44,541 bases of DNA from an uncultured Clostridia bacterium (GCA_947039455.1 CAMQZB010000012.1:1-44541), one strand, 5' to 3'; positions 6,946-14,915 are shown, numbered from the stretch's first letter. Translations and numbers: made by a program. Notes: a model not told the origin generated them from the letters alone.

Positions 6946-7161
6946 ATGAAAATAACTATTGAAATACCAAATGACATAATAAGTAAAAATAATTTAGAAG
7001 AAAACACATATGCAGTTAAAAAGTGTTTTGGATTGGCTGGAATTGAATTAAGTGATATTGACATATTAAAAATGGCTGTAGAACTAGGCATAAATCAACA
7101 TGTAATAAATACAATGACGGCTTTAAAAAATAACGCAAATAAAGTAATAGAAAATAATTAA
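6946..7161 (+). CDS. Small element protein, unknown
   Basis: A 71-residue protein, not recognised. It opens with MKITIEIPNDI, like the beta-strand start of ribbon-helix-helix or similar small regulators, then SDIDILKMAVELGINQHVI, which is helical. GAGGAGAAAGACAA precedes ATG 6946. The stop lies inside the second 47-bp hairpin repeat. Confidence 0.6.
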   Translation: MKITIEIPNDIISKNNLEENTYAVKKCFGLAGIELSDIDILKMAVELGINQHVINTMTALKNNANKVIENN

Positions 7162-7194
7162 ATACTAATTGAGAGGGTTCGCCCTCTCTTATAT
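7148..7194 (+). repeat. 47-bp direct repeat with UUCG hairpin, copy 2
   Basis: Exact copy of 6652-6698, 496 bp downstream. Again it begins in the last codons of one gene, in another frame, and ends before the leader of the next, the DnaJ-like gene. Perfect identity points to recent duplication or strong selection for the hairpin. Confidence 0.8.
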
Positions 7195-7218
7195 AACAAA
7201 CAATAGGAGAATATACAA

Positions 7219-7722
7219 ATGCTAAAATATTTTGATAATGACGATTTACTGACTGTTGACAGTTTGAAGAAAAAATACAAAAAACTTGCTTTTATGTATC
7301 ACCCAGATACAAAGGTAAATGCATCACAATTTGAACAAGCACAGAGCGAAAAGGCTATGAAGGATATTAACAATGAATATCAACAAGCCTTGCAAATGGT
7401 AGGGCAAAATGTAGACAAAAATTATAGGGAAGATAGGGAATATCCTGACATCATAGAAAAGATTATCAAGCTACATATGATTGATGTTACAATCGAGATT
7501 TGCGGTTGGTTTGTCTATCTATCTGGAAACACTAAGACATACAAAACCGAATTGAAAAAACTTGGTTTGCTGTGGAACTCAACAAAATCAATGTGGTATT
7601 GGAAGCCACATTGGTGGACTAGAAAAGGTAGTCAGCAATGGGACATGGAAAAAATAAGAGATGTATATGGAAGTGACAGCGTAAAGCAAAACTTCAAAAA
7701 ACAAAGACAATTAAAAGCATAA
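7219..7722 (+). CDS. DnaJ-like protein with short J domain
   Basis: 167 residues. The N-terminal part is a J domain: helix with KKKYKKLAFMYHPDT carrying the invariant HPD (about residues 32-34), then an alanine/lysine-rich helix. J domains stimulate the ATPase of Hsp70 (DnaK). No Gly/Phe or zinc-finger region follows; instead there is a ~80-residue domain with a W-rich end (SGNTKTYKTELKKLGLLWN, MWYWKPHWW), a form seen in mobile-element and phage DnaJ-like proteins. Such proteins may recruit host chaperone for replication. Its start has AATAGGAG upstream, and a strong terminator follows the gene. Confidence 0.75.
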   Translation: MLKYFDNDDLLTVDSLKKKYKKLAFMYHPDTKVNASQFEQAQSEKAMKDINNEYQQALQMVGQNVDKNYREDREYPDIIEKIIKLHMIDVTIEICGWFVYLSGNTKTYKTELKKLGLLWNSTKSMWYWKPHWWTRKGSQQWDMEKIRDVYGSDSVKQNFKKQRQLKA

Positions 7723-7725
7723 ATG

Positions 7726-7759
7726 AAAAAGAACTTGAATGGTGATTCAAGTTCTTTTT
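7726..7759 (+). terminator. Terminator of the rightward element operon
   Basis: AAAAAGAACTTGAAT pairs perfectly with its complement around a 4-nt loop, with five T at the end. It starts 3 bases after the DnaJ-like stop. Confidence 0.9.
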
Positions 7760-7829
7760 GCTATTAGACCCCTTGACCTTGAGGTCAACCCTAAACCTAG
7801 CAAAGCTAGTTCCCCTTTAATACGCAGTA

Positions 7830-8093
7830 TCAAAGCCGTGAAGTATCTATTTCCTTACCTTCTTTGTATAATCGACAGTCAAATTTGTTTTTACAACTCA
7901 AGCACATTCCAAGTAGTTGGTTGTGGCGTTTTCGTTTACGTACTCCGTATTCTGGATAGTTCAACATATAACAGCCTTCTATTCCGTCAGATGGAATATT
8001 AAATATTCTGCTACTAAATTTAAACCATATTTGCATAATATATACCGTAGCAATATAAAATGACAGCGTTAATATTATTTCAATTATTATCAT
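7830..8093 (-). CDS. Small membrane protein with Cys motif, unknown
   Basis: 87 residues. One N-terminal membrane helix (about residues 3-24), then a basic stretch RKRKRHNQ and a Cys-rich end CLSCKNKFDC that could bind metal. AAAGGGA precedes ATG 8093. It is not recognised, and the reading frame on the opposite strand is a shadow. It lies alone between the two convergent operons. The absence of a good homologue in memory keeps confidence low. Confidence 0.5.
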   Translation of the reverse strand: MIIIEIILTLSFYIATVYIMQIWFKFSSRIFNIPSDGIEGCYMLNYPEYGVRKRKRHNQLLGMCLSCKNKFDCRLYKEGKEIDTSRL

Positions 8094-8128
8094 TTTTTAA
8101 TTCCCTTTTTTAATTTATTTTGCGATTA

Positions 8129-8190
8129 AGTGATTTAATAGTTTGAACGTTCGAACCGGGTTAACTTGCAATCACTGTATAGAGTGATTG
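8129..8190 (+). repeat. 64-bp repeat, copy B
   Basis: Same pattern as copy A: AGTGATTTA, GTTTGAACGTTCGAA, then CAATCACT and AGAGTGATT. The last two form a small hairpin (AATCACT/AGTGATT, 6-nt loop). It carries ACGTTCGAA, shared with copy C. Confidence 0.6.
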
Positions 8191-8241
8191 CTCAATTCCT
8201 AAAGGATACGATCAATTCATTAACAAAAATAAAATTACTTT

Positions 8242-8306
8242 AGTGATGTAAGAGTATGTACGTTCGAAGCGCAACAACATGCAATCACTCAAGAGAGTGA
8301 TTTAAT
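8242..8306 (+). repeat. 64-bp repeat, copy C
   Basis: Pattern AGTGATGTA, then ACGTTCGAAGCGC, then CATGCAATCACT and AGAGTGATTTAAT. It is closest to copy B over ACGTTCGAA and TGCAATCACT. The right end overlaps degenerate copy D. Confidence 0.6.
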
Positions 8307-8343
8307 GGTTTAAAACTACCTTAAGATATTTACTACAATCACT
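8296..8343 (+). repeat. 64-bp repeat, degenerate copy D
   Basis: Begins with AGTGATTTAATGGTTT and ends with CAATCACT, but lacks the ACGTTCGAA core. It ends 1-2 bases before the stop of the leftward operon. The overlapping arrangement with copy C suggests growth by slippage or unequal crossing-over. Confidence 0.45.
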
Positions 8344-8344
8344 T

Positions 8345-8704
8345 TCAACTATGATTTACACGTCTTGCTCTGGATAACTCTTTCGTATCTTTTACAAATT
8401 GTATAATTTCCGACATCGATTTAAAAGTTTTAAACCCTCTATAGTTTGTCGTGTATAAAAACACATCATATTTATTAGTAGAGGTTCTTGAGATATTGCA
8501 CAATATCAATAACACTCTAGGTTCTACGGCTTTAGTACCAATTGAAGAACTTTTAGAGCCGTAAGAATGATTATATGCATTCGCCGTCAACTCACTATGT
8601 AAACTTGGTTCATCATACTTCATAATAAAAACATCTTTCCCTTTATATTCTACATTGCCGAACTTCTCAAGCTCCAAGCTTCTTTTAATTGTCAATTCAC
8701 TCAT
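8345..8704 (-). CDS. Small element protein, last gene of leftward operon
   Basis: 119 residues, not recognised. Start ATG 8704 overlaps the stop of the upstream gene (ATGAGTGA), a typical sign of translational coupling, with GGAG about 10 nt before it. The longer frame to 8758 would overlap the upstream coding region without need. The sequence has mixed beta/alpha character (YKGKDVFIMKYDEP; RVLLILCNISR; IIQFVKDTKELSRARR). Coupling with the PP-loop protein suggests a shared role. Confidence 0.65.
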   Translation of the reverse strand: MSELTIKRSLELEKFGNVEYKGKDVFIMKYDEPSLHSELTANAYNHSYGSKSSSIGTKAVEPRVLLILCNISRTSTNKYDVFLYTTNYRGFKTFKSMSEIIQFVKDTKELSRARRVNHS

Positions 8705-9437
8705 TTTCGTTATTCTCCAAATTATATACATATTCACAAAAGATTCCGCAATCGTCAAGTATTTCCTTTGACATATCCCCTCTCTTTGGGTCTAGTTCAT
8801 CAAGATAACACTCTTTTAAACATCTGCAATTCATAACCCTTTCTAGTTTCGCTCTACTTTTAAAGACTTCTGGAAAGTCCTTTCTAATTTTATTCCAGTA
8901 ACCCATACCACCTTTAACACAACCAATGCAGTTATTATTGTTATATCCTAAATCATACATTCTAGGGCGTTGCACTCCCAGTTTCCTACTCATTGCGTGA
9001 CAATCTTGTTTTGTCAAATTGTTGGCTATTAGCGGAAATTCATGTGTCGCATTTGGTGATTTCTCTTCTAATCTTTTAGCACGTTTCTTTTCCTCGCAAT
9101 CCATGCCCCAGACATAAGTAATATCGTGGCCAAAATGCTTTAACTCCCATTCAAAGCGAACTCTTTTTTTAAGATAGTCAGTACATGGTGCGTAACCCTT
9201 CGCCATGCGGATTACACCTTTCATTTGCACAGCAGTTTCAACATCTTTATAATTTGATTTCAGTATTTCAATTTTTTTACCAAGTATCTTTTCGCATTCT
9301 TTTACAAATCTGATACTGTCAGAATGCTGATCGTCAATATCGATATAAATGATTTTATCTATTGCGTCTTTAACTAAGTACGTAGCTATAAAGCTACTTA
9401 CCCCAGCGGAAAACCACGCTACTTTTAATTCACTCAT
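8697..9437 (-). CDS. PAPS-reductase-like PP-loop protein
   Basis: 246 residues. The N-terminal motif VAWFSAGVSS (residues 6-15) is a PP-loop (SGGxDS-like) for ATP pyrophosphate binding, followed by the strand IIYIDIDDQHSDS. A cysteine cluster NNNNCIGCVKGG near residues 168-179 and a CRCLKEC motif near 205-211 could hold a metal or Fe-S cluster. Phosphoadenosine-phosphosulfate reductase-family proteins of this kind are common in phages and include DndC, which acts in DNA phosphorothioation; most viral members are uncharacterised. No partner dnd genes are present. Position after rep suggests a late or accessory role such as nucleic-acid modification, which is inference. AAAGGAG precedes ATG 9437. 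Confidence 0.75.
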   Translation of the reverse strand: MSELKVAWFSAGVSSFIATYLVKDAIDKIIYIDIDDQHSDSIRFVKECEKILGKKIEILKSNYKDVETAVQMKGVIRMAKGYAPCTDYLKKRVRFEWELKHFGHDITYVWGMDCEEKKRAKRLEEKSPNATHEFPLIANNLTKQDCHAMSRKLGVQRPRMYDLGYNNNNCIGCVKGGMGYWNKIRKDFPEVFKSRAKLERVMNCRCLKECYLDELDPKRGDMSKEILDDCGIFCEYVYNLENNENE

Positions 9438-9453
9438 TTTTGTTAAGCTCCTT

Positions 9454-10503
9454 TTATGATTTATTTATCCATTCAAAATAAGATTCTCTTTCAAGTGGGT
9501 CATCTTCTAATGGAATTTCTTCAAACATAACTTTAGTACGATTTTTAAGCCATTCACTAGTTGAAAGTAAAGGCTTATTTCCGTATTGGTCGAATTCACA
9601 TATCCAATTAATTCGCCTTAAAAATGCATTCCAACTTTCATGCTGTTCACGTTGAATTTTTGGATATTGCAATTCTAAAGGTATATTTGAAATTATGTAT
9701 ATTTTAGTAAAGCATGCTTGCTTATTGTGAAACCTACACGGAAGAAGTAGGGGGTAGCCGTCAAGGTAGTTTAATATTTCCTCTAGTAAGAAAGAGCTTC
9801 TAAACTCTTCCAGAACAAGGATATCTTGCCCCTTGTAATGGTCAAAAGGGTTTTTTCTATAATCAGTTATACGGCAAACATTCTCAAAGCCGTATTTATC
9901 TGTTACAAATCTAGACTTACCACTTCCAGCCGTTCCCCAAATATAAGTAACTTCCATTTTGCGAAATATATTTTCAAATTGCTTACTTAAATACCTTTGG
10001 CGAATACTTTCAATTTTATCAATATTAAACATCTGCTGGGGACACTCTTCAATAATTTCTATATCATTTAAGCCGTCCCTTATCATATCAAGAATATCCT
10101 CGTTATCGCTGCGATGCCCTTGCCTTTCCAGTGGCAACGCGCCGAACTCTTCAAAGGTATTAATTAAATTAGTATCTTTCTTTTTGTCTTTTTCCCATTT
10201 ACCCTCTTTACGGATATAGTCATAGTTTGCTTGGCACGTGCCTTTACACATTTCAAAGTGACCACCCTCAAAACGTGTCTTAATTGTTGAAAACTTTATA
10301 CCATTACTAGAATACAAGAAGATGTGAGTATGTGGCGTTTTATTCTCAAAACCAATTTCGTCACACATGCACCAATAAGCTAAGCCTTTAAACTGACTTA
10401 ATATATCTTTTATCTTGTCATGGTCATAACCTAGCTTTTCTGGGTTATTAATTGTAACTTGCCACTTACGTGTGCGAGTGTCTTTATTTCCATTGCTTGC
10501 CAC
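9454..10503 (-). CDS. rep: CRESS-DNA-virus-type replication initiator (HUH endonuclease + SF3 helicase)
   Basis: 349 residues with two domains. The HUH endonuclease shows motif I WQVTINNP (14-21), motif II HTH (58-60) and motif III with likely catalytic Tyr96 in YIRK (96-99). The SF3 helicase shows Walker A GTAGSGKS (190-197), Walker B ILVLEEF (228-234), motif C IYIISN (268-273) and a basic AFLRRI segment (293-298). Order and motif form follow circovirus/geminivirus-like Rep rather than the phage pII, Rep_1 or Rep_trans types. It should nick the TAGTATTAC hairpin at 5383-5421, start rolling-circle replication and unwind the strand. The start is GTG 10503 with AAGGAG 8 nt upstream. It lies between the Zot-like and PP-loop genes. 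Confidence 0.9.
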   Translation of the reverse strand: MASNGNKDTRTRKWQVTINNPEKLGYDHDKIKDILSQFKGLAYWCMCDEIGFENKTPHTHIFLYSSNGIKFSTIKTRFEGGHFEMCKGTCQANYDYIRKEGKWEKDKKKDTNLINTFEEFGALPLERQGHRSDNEDILDMIRDGLNDIEIIEECPQQMFNIDKIESIRQRYLSKQFENIFRKMEVTYIWGTAGSGKSRFVTDKYGFENVCRITDYRKNPFDHYKGQDILVLEEFRSSFLLEEILNYLDGYPLLLPCRFHNKQACFTKIYIISNIPLELQYPKIQREQHESWNAFLRRINWICEFDQYGNKPLLSTSEWLKNRTKVMFEEIPLEDDPLERESYFEWINKS

Positions 10504-10515
10504 AGTATTAACTCC

Positions 10516-11793
10516 TTATTGTTTGTCTATCTTGTTTAGTTTCTTTTCTAACTCCTTGCGTTTTAATATTAAATTATCTTTCTTTATTTCTAATTCTTGC
10601 ATTCTCAAGGCTTTTTCTACACCCTTGAGTTGGTCACGTTCGTGACGATCGTCATAACGTTTATGTATCATTTTAGTGAATTTATCATCATCACTTAAAA
10701 TCAAATTATCTACAGCGGTGTTCTCGTCCTCTAAGTCTTTGGCTCTATTTAGTTTATAATAACATCGACTATCGTACTTAAAATTCATAGACATGAAATA
10801 GTATTGCGTTCTCGTTCCCATTTCTTCTTTAGTTCCAAAGCTAATATTTCCTTGATGTTCAAATTCGAATTTAAAGAAACCTATTGATTCTCCCCATTTT
10901 CGTACTATATCAATATAATAAAAATAGTAGGGTGATAAGTCATGTTTAAATGCAAAATTTTCAATTTTATCAAGAATTTTCATTAACAAATAAGGTTTAC
11001 CAACAATAGTAAATGATGTTATTCGCTCATAAGTAGAAACAACATCACGAATATCTATTGGAATAGCGGTAGGGCGTTGTTCTGTAGCCATTAAATGAGC
11101 CTCATAGAATTGACCTATCCAACATATGGTGTCGCAAATTTCTAGTGGCTTATTTTCAACTGAACTTTCCGAAAGTTCAACCCAACGCCCAAGTTCATCA
11201 GCTAGCCATACGCAATAAGAAGGTGCCCACATCTTCTGTTCAAAATGTTCTCTGTATAAATCTTGACTTTTTTGTCCGTTCCAATATATTTTATAATTAG
11301 ACATTAAGCAAGGTATACGTTCTGGATAGTTACACCAATGTTCGTGTGACCTTTTAACCTCGTACCACCTAATCATAAAGACTTCATCAGTATTGTACTT
11401 TTCAAATAATCTTAACTTGTCCATTCGTCTATATTTTCGTTCTAATAACCCATTCAAAGCAGCTGAAGTTAAAATACCTTCGATAGTAGTTGTTAGTGTT
11501 TTTCCAGTACGTGCTGAACCGTATTTTACAATTGAATATATACCTAATCTAACATTCAAATCAATTTCAAAAATTACTTTAATTGCTAATGTGATAGTAA
11601 GTATTAATACTTTATTATGCTTGTATAAAAGCAAGAGAATTACCAAGTAAACTATTGTAATAGGAAGAACAGTCATAAATGAAATATAGCGTAACCCAAA
11701 AACAATTTGAATTACACAAAAGACACTCACAATAAAGGGAATACTGTTATATATAATATTGTTTTTAGCGTTACGCCATATTTCTTTAATCAT
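10516..11793 (-). CDS. Zot/pI-like assembly ATPase
   Basis: 425 residues. Two or three N-terminal membrane spans (about 16-34, 39-57 and 60-75) are followed by Walker A GSARTGKT (92-99) and Walker B CVWLADE (194-200), then an alpha/beta domain and a charged C-terminal coiled coil (about 385-425). The pattern fits the Zot/pI family, inner-membrane ATPases that drive extrusion of filamentous phage. Classical pI/Zot proteins have the ATPase first and a membrane span after it, so this order is reversed and resembles coupling-protein-like ATPases. Identification rests on motifs, size and the neighbours (secreted anchored proteins upstream, rep downstream). AGAAGGG lies before ATG 11793. Confidence 0.75.
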   Translation of the reverse strand: MIKEIWRNAKNNIIYNSIPFIVSVFCVIQIVFGLRYISFMTVLPITIVYLVILLLLYKHNKVLILTITLAIKVIFEIDLNVRLGIYSIVKYGSARTGKTLTTTIEGILTSAALNGLLERKYRRMDKLRLFEKYNTDEVFMIRWYEVKRSHEHWCNYPERIPCLMSNYKIYWNGQKSQDLYREHFEQKMWAPSYCVWLADELGRWVELSESSVENKPLEICDTICWIGQFYEAHLMATEQRPTAIPIDIRDVVSTYERITSFTIVGKPYLLMKILDKIENFAFKHDLSPYYFYYIDIVRKWGESIGFFKFEFEHQGNISFGTKEEMGTRTQYYFMSMNFKYDSRCYYKLNRAKDLEDENTAVDNLILSDDDKFTKMIHKRYDDRHERDQLKGVEKALRMQELEIKKDNLILKRKELEKKLNKIDKQ

Positions 11794-11812
11794 ATTTAAT
11801 TAATCCCTTCTT

Positions 11813-13147
11813 TTAAAACAATGATTTTACAATTTTTACAACCAATGCAACAGCAAGTAACAATAATCCGGCACAAACAATGTACGTTATCCACATATTG
11901 TTAATGCCTGTAGTATTGTCAACCCATTCTACAAAGTCATGTATTCTTGAGAAAAACAACTTAAATCCTGTGTCAACTTGTATTTGGTCATATTGTGCAT
12001 ATACTGTTACATCTTCAGTAATAATTGCGTCGGCTTCGATTCTATCGTTTCCGCCTTTGTCAGTGCTCCAGTACATGAAATCATAAGTGATTGAATCGGT
12101 TAATGATTTAACTTCAAGAGCTGGAGCTTGTTTCATTTTAAAAGTATCTCCAGATGTTACGTAGTCATATTCATATACTCCATATAACAACTCTGAATCG
12201 AAAGCTGAATAAACTCCGCTCATGTATTTTACTTGAATACCTTGAATTTCGTTTAAATGAACGTATATATCAGTTCTTGTAATGTCAGCTGTAGTAGTTG
12301 CTGTAATTGGCGTACTTCCTTTTTCGTCAAATGTCATTTTGTCAAATGCTACTCCAAACTTGTGAGAAACATCTGGTATAAAAGAACCTTCTGGAACTGT
12401 TACGGTGTAAAATTCTTTCCACCCTTCGAACCATAAAAAGCCGTCTTCTTGCAAATGATATGTAAGTTCAAGTTCTTTGATTTCTTTGTAAATTGGTGCA
12501 ACTTTAAATACTCCATTCATTAGCATATTTTCAGTAACTTTTGGCACATTAGTAGTATCAAAATTTACCCATTCACTAATCGTATTATTCCAGAATGCCC
12601 AAGTTACAAAACGATAACCTACTTTAACTGGTGGGTTAGTTGGAATGTTAGTTAATTGAGTATCAAAATTACTTTCATAACTTGAAACTACGCTTGAGAT
12701 AACTTCCGTATCACTATAATATTTTACAGTTGCAGTAGTTAAAATTGGCGGTGCTGTTTGGTCGTTTCCTACAACCACAACTACAGAATATTCATAGAAC
12801 ATTTCCGTTCCGTAGCTAGTTTGAAAAGATACTTTATATGATCCGTCAGCTAGTCCGTCAAGGTCAAGAACCGAAGTTCCATATGCTGAACTGAAAGTGA
12901 AATTGCCATAAGCAGAATTGTTTATATTTACTTTATAAATCGGTCCAGTATAACCGAAGTTGAATCGTAACGTGTCACCTGTTGCGATATGTATAACATC
13001 ATTTTCAGCATTAGGCTTAATGTTATGACTTGTGATTGCCCCTTGTGGCTCTGCTTGAGAGTCAGCTTCATAAGTAAAGCCTGTGGACATTGCGAATGTT
13101 AGCGTTAAAGCTAAAACTACTACTAATATTTTAAATAATTTTTTCAT
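11813..13147 (-). CDS. Secreted, C-terminally membrane-anchored protein with InlB-type repeats
   Basis: 444 residues. Signal peptide with hydrophobic core LVVVLALTLTFAM (8-20), a beta-rich N-terminal domain, then two modules resembling Listeria-Bacteroides (InlB_B2) repeats: the first around residues 140-225 with GYRFVTWAFW, the second around 305-395 with DFMYWSTDKGG and ITEDVTVYAQY. A single membrane helix (about 418-438) followed by KIVKSLF forms a C-terminal anchor. This layout (signal peptide, adhesion modules, C-terminal anchor, gene just before the assembly ATPase) is that of filamentous-phage adsorption protein pIII. The role is inferred from layout, not from sequence similarity. Confidence 0.7.
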   Translation of the reverse strand: MKKLFKILVVVLALTLTFAMSTGFTYEADSQAEPQGAITSHNIKPNAENDVIHIATGDTLRFNFGYTGPIYKVNINNSAYGNFTFSSAYGTSVLDLDGLADGSYKVSFQTSYGTEMFYEYSVVVVVGNDQTAPPILTTATVKYYSDTEVISSVVSSYESNFDTQLTNIPTNPPVKVGYRFVTWAFWNNTISEWVNFDTTNVPKVTENMLMNGVFKVAPIYKEIKELELTYHLQEDGFLWFEGWKEFYTVTVPEGSFIPDVSHKFGVAFDKMTFDEKGSTPITATTTADITRTDIYVHLNEIQGIQVKYMSGVYSAFDSELLYGVYEYDYVTSGDTFKMKQAPALEVKSLTDSITYDFMYWSTDKGGNDRIEADAIITEDVTVYAQYDQIQVDTGFKLFFSRIHDFVEWVDNTTGINNMWITYIVCAGLLLLAVALVVKIVKSLF

Positions 13148-13165
13148 TTTTTATAATCTCCTATT

Positions 13166-13579
13166 TTAAGAATTAGGGCATGAAACTTTTCCACTCCCTT
13201 TGACATAATCTCCATTTAACGTGTTACCAGAACCGCCACAACTTCCGCAACCAGAAAGAACACTTGAAGAACCATTTGCACCACGCCCACCACAAGAATT
13301 ACAAGTGACTAAATCGGTGCCATTGCATAAATTGCATACTGGTTCTGGCGTTGGTCTTGGCGTTGGCTCGGCTGTTGGTTCTGGTTTAACAGTTGGCTCT
13401 GGCGTTGGCTCGGCTGTGGGTTCTGGTTTGACAGTTGGCTCTGGCGTTGGTGTGGATATTGGTGATTCCGTTGGGTTTGGCGGTTTAGTTGGTTTTGGTT
13501 CTTCGCCACCTATTAACATTACACCAATACCAATTACGCCAATTAAAGCAACTATTAATATTAATTTTAATAACTTCAT
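13166..13579 (-). CDS. Membrane-anchored Pro/Thr-rich protein with DnaJ-type Cys motifs
   Basis: 137 residues. N-terminal membrane span or uncleaved signal (about 4-24), then a stalk of PEPTVKPEPTAEPT-type repeats (42-bp units, about 30-80), then a Cys/Gly-rich end with CNLCNGT, CNSCGGRG and CGSCGGSG. These CxxCxGxG motifs are like the DnaJ zinc-binding region. The Cys domain would lie outside the membrane, where it could bind zinc or form disulfides. AGGGG precedes ATG 13579, and the ATG starts 2 bases after the previous stop. It may be a minor virion or assembly protein; the function is unknown. Confidence 0.65.
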   Translation of the reverse strand: MKLLKLILIVALIGVIGIGVMLIGGEEPKPTKPPNPTESPISTPTPEPTVKPEPTAEPTPEPTVKPEPTAEPTPRPTPEPVCNLCNGTDLVTCNSCGGRGANGSSSVLSGCGSCGGSGNTLNGDYVKGSGKVSCPNS

Positions 13580-13580
13580 A

Positions 13581-14915
13581 TTATCCCCTAATGTAGAAAT
13601 ATCCACCTAACAAAACTATTGCAAGTCCGCCAATAAACCAGTAATTCAATCCGCCTTCATTCTCGATCGGTGGTGTTGGTGGTATTGGTTTAATTGTTGG
13701 TTGTGGAATAGGTGTCGGCTCAACTGTTGGTTGTGGCTTGTCAGTTGGTTCTGGTGTTGGCTTTGGTGAAGGTTTAACAGTCGGCTCTGGTGTTGGTGTC
13801 GGTGTTGGTGTCGGATACCAAGCAACATTTAATGTTCTAGATGTTACATCAACAGCATTATCAGCTGATACTTTACAACTTACTTGATATGTACTACGTG
13901 CTAAATCATTAATTACTAATTGCGGTTCAGTACTCGTATATGATGTAGTTGTGTTTGTCTTTGTATCTACAAGTGTCCACATATAACTTAATGGAGTATC
14001 TCCAGTAAACGCAACATCAATATTTACTATAAATTTTGACTTGTCTACATTCTCACTCGTTATATATGGATTTTTTGTTATCTCAATAGTTGGTTTTGGT
14101 TTAATTTCAAAAAGCGAAGTCGAATTAACAACTGATTCAGCTCCAGGTGACGATACTTCACATTGAATAGAATATATTCCGTATGGCAAATCACACAAAT
14201 TCATTTGGTTTCCACTGAAATATATATTCTCCATGTTACCAGTATTAAATGCAGACCATTTATAAATCAATGGTTCAGTCGAATTTGTAACAGAAGCACC
14301 AATTTCAAGAATAACAGAGTCACCCTCGTATATTACATCTGGTATTGTTGGAAATGTGTCAATTGTAATTACTGGTGTTAATTCTGACGGAAGTTTTTTG
14401 ATGTAGAAACCATGAAAGGTTGACCACCCTTCGGAATCGTAAACTTCTTGAGTTAATACGTAATTAGCAAGATCTAAATATATAAGAAAGCTATCTACGT
14501 TTGTCTTATTAAATGAATTCGCAGTTGGGGTTTCAGGATAAATTGTACTGTATCTTTCTGCTTCTCCCGTCACAACTGTATATCCATAATACTCATAACC
14601 ATTATAGGAACCTAAATAAGGATTGTATTGAAATAAAAAAGCAATACCTCTAGATTCAAAAGAAAAACTCACCTCTTGAGAATTTTCAACTGGATGTAAA
14701 TTATCGTTAAAAACAATACTCTCAGAGTTTAAAACTCGCCCCACATCACTGGCATTGATTTGTCTATACCCCTCTGGGATAACATTTGTGGAAGTTGTTG
14801 CCATTGGTTCAACTTCTAATACATCGGCACTCGCTACTACAGAACCACAACCGCTAAATAGTGCCATTATCATAATTAACGATAATGCGATTGCAATTAA
14901 TTTTCTACTTTTCAT
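13581..14915 (-). CDS. Anchored surface lipoprotein-like protein with Ig/PKD-like modules
   Basis: 444 residues. The signal sequence ends in LFSGCG, a lipobox-like site with Cys at about residue 23. The middle holds two Ig/PKD-like modules (about 190-275 and 280-365; paired patterns GIYSIQCEVSS and STYQVSCKVSA). A Pro/Thr stalk (about 370-415) and one C-terminal membrane helix (about 424-441) ending YFYIRG follow. Having both a possible lipid anchor and a C-terminal helix is odd. Like the InlB-repeat protein it could be a pIII-type tip protein or a host-surface adhesin. I start at ATG 14915, 12 nt after AAGGAG; the frame continues upstream to 14993 across a structured leader. Confidence 0.65.
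   Translation of the reverse strand: MKSRKLIAIALSLIMIMALFSGCGSVVASADVLEVEPMATTSTNVIPEGYRQINASDVGRVLNSESIVFNDNLHPVENSQEVSFSFESRGIAFLFQYNPYLGSYNGYEYYGYTVVTGEAERYSTIYPETPTANSFNKTNVDSFLIYLDLANYVLTQEVYDSEGWSTFHGFYIKKLPSELTPVITIDTFPTIPDVIYEGDSVILEIGASVTNSTEPLIYKWSAFNTGNMENIYFSGNQMNLCDLPYGIYSIQCEVSSPGAESVVNSTSLFEIKPKPTIEITKNPYITSENVDKSKFIVNIDVAFTGDTPLSYMWTLVDTKTNTTTSYTSTEPQLVINDLARSTYQVSCKVSADNAVDVTSRTLNVAWYPTPTPTPTPEPTVKPSPKPTPEPTDKPQPTVEPTPIPQPTIKPIPPTPPIENEGGLNYWFIGGLAIVLLGGYFYIRG

Noticed and set aside
7739-8002. Plus-strand frame of 87 codons after the DnaJ-like terminator
   Set aside because: It begins inside the terminator hairpin and is antisense to a frame with better start signals and membrane topology.
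8129-8343. Possible CRISPR array
   Set aside because: Repeats are few, diverged, overlapping and unevenly spaced, and there are no cas genes.
13221-13610. Plus-strand open frame of 129 codons opposite the Pro/Thr-rich gene
   Set aside because: It is the mirror of the low-complexity repeats, has no ribosome binding site and gives a Gly/Val-Ser repeat product.
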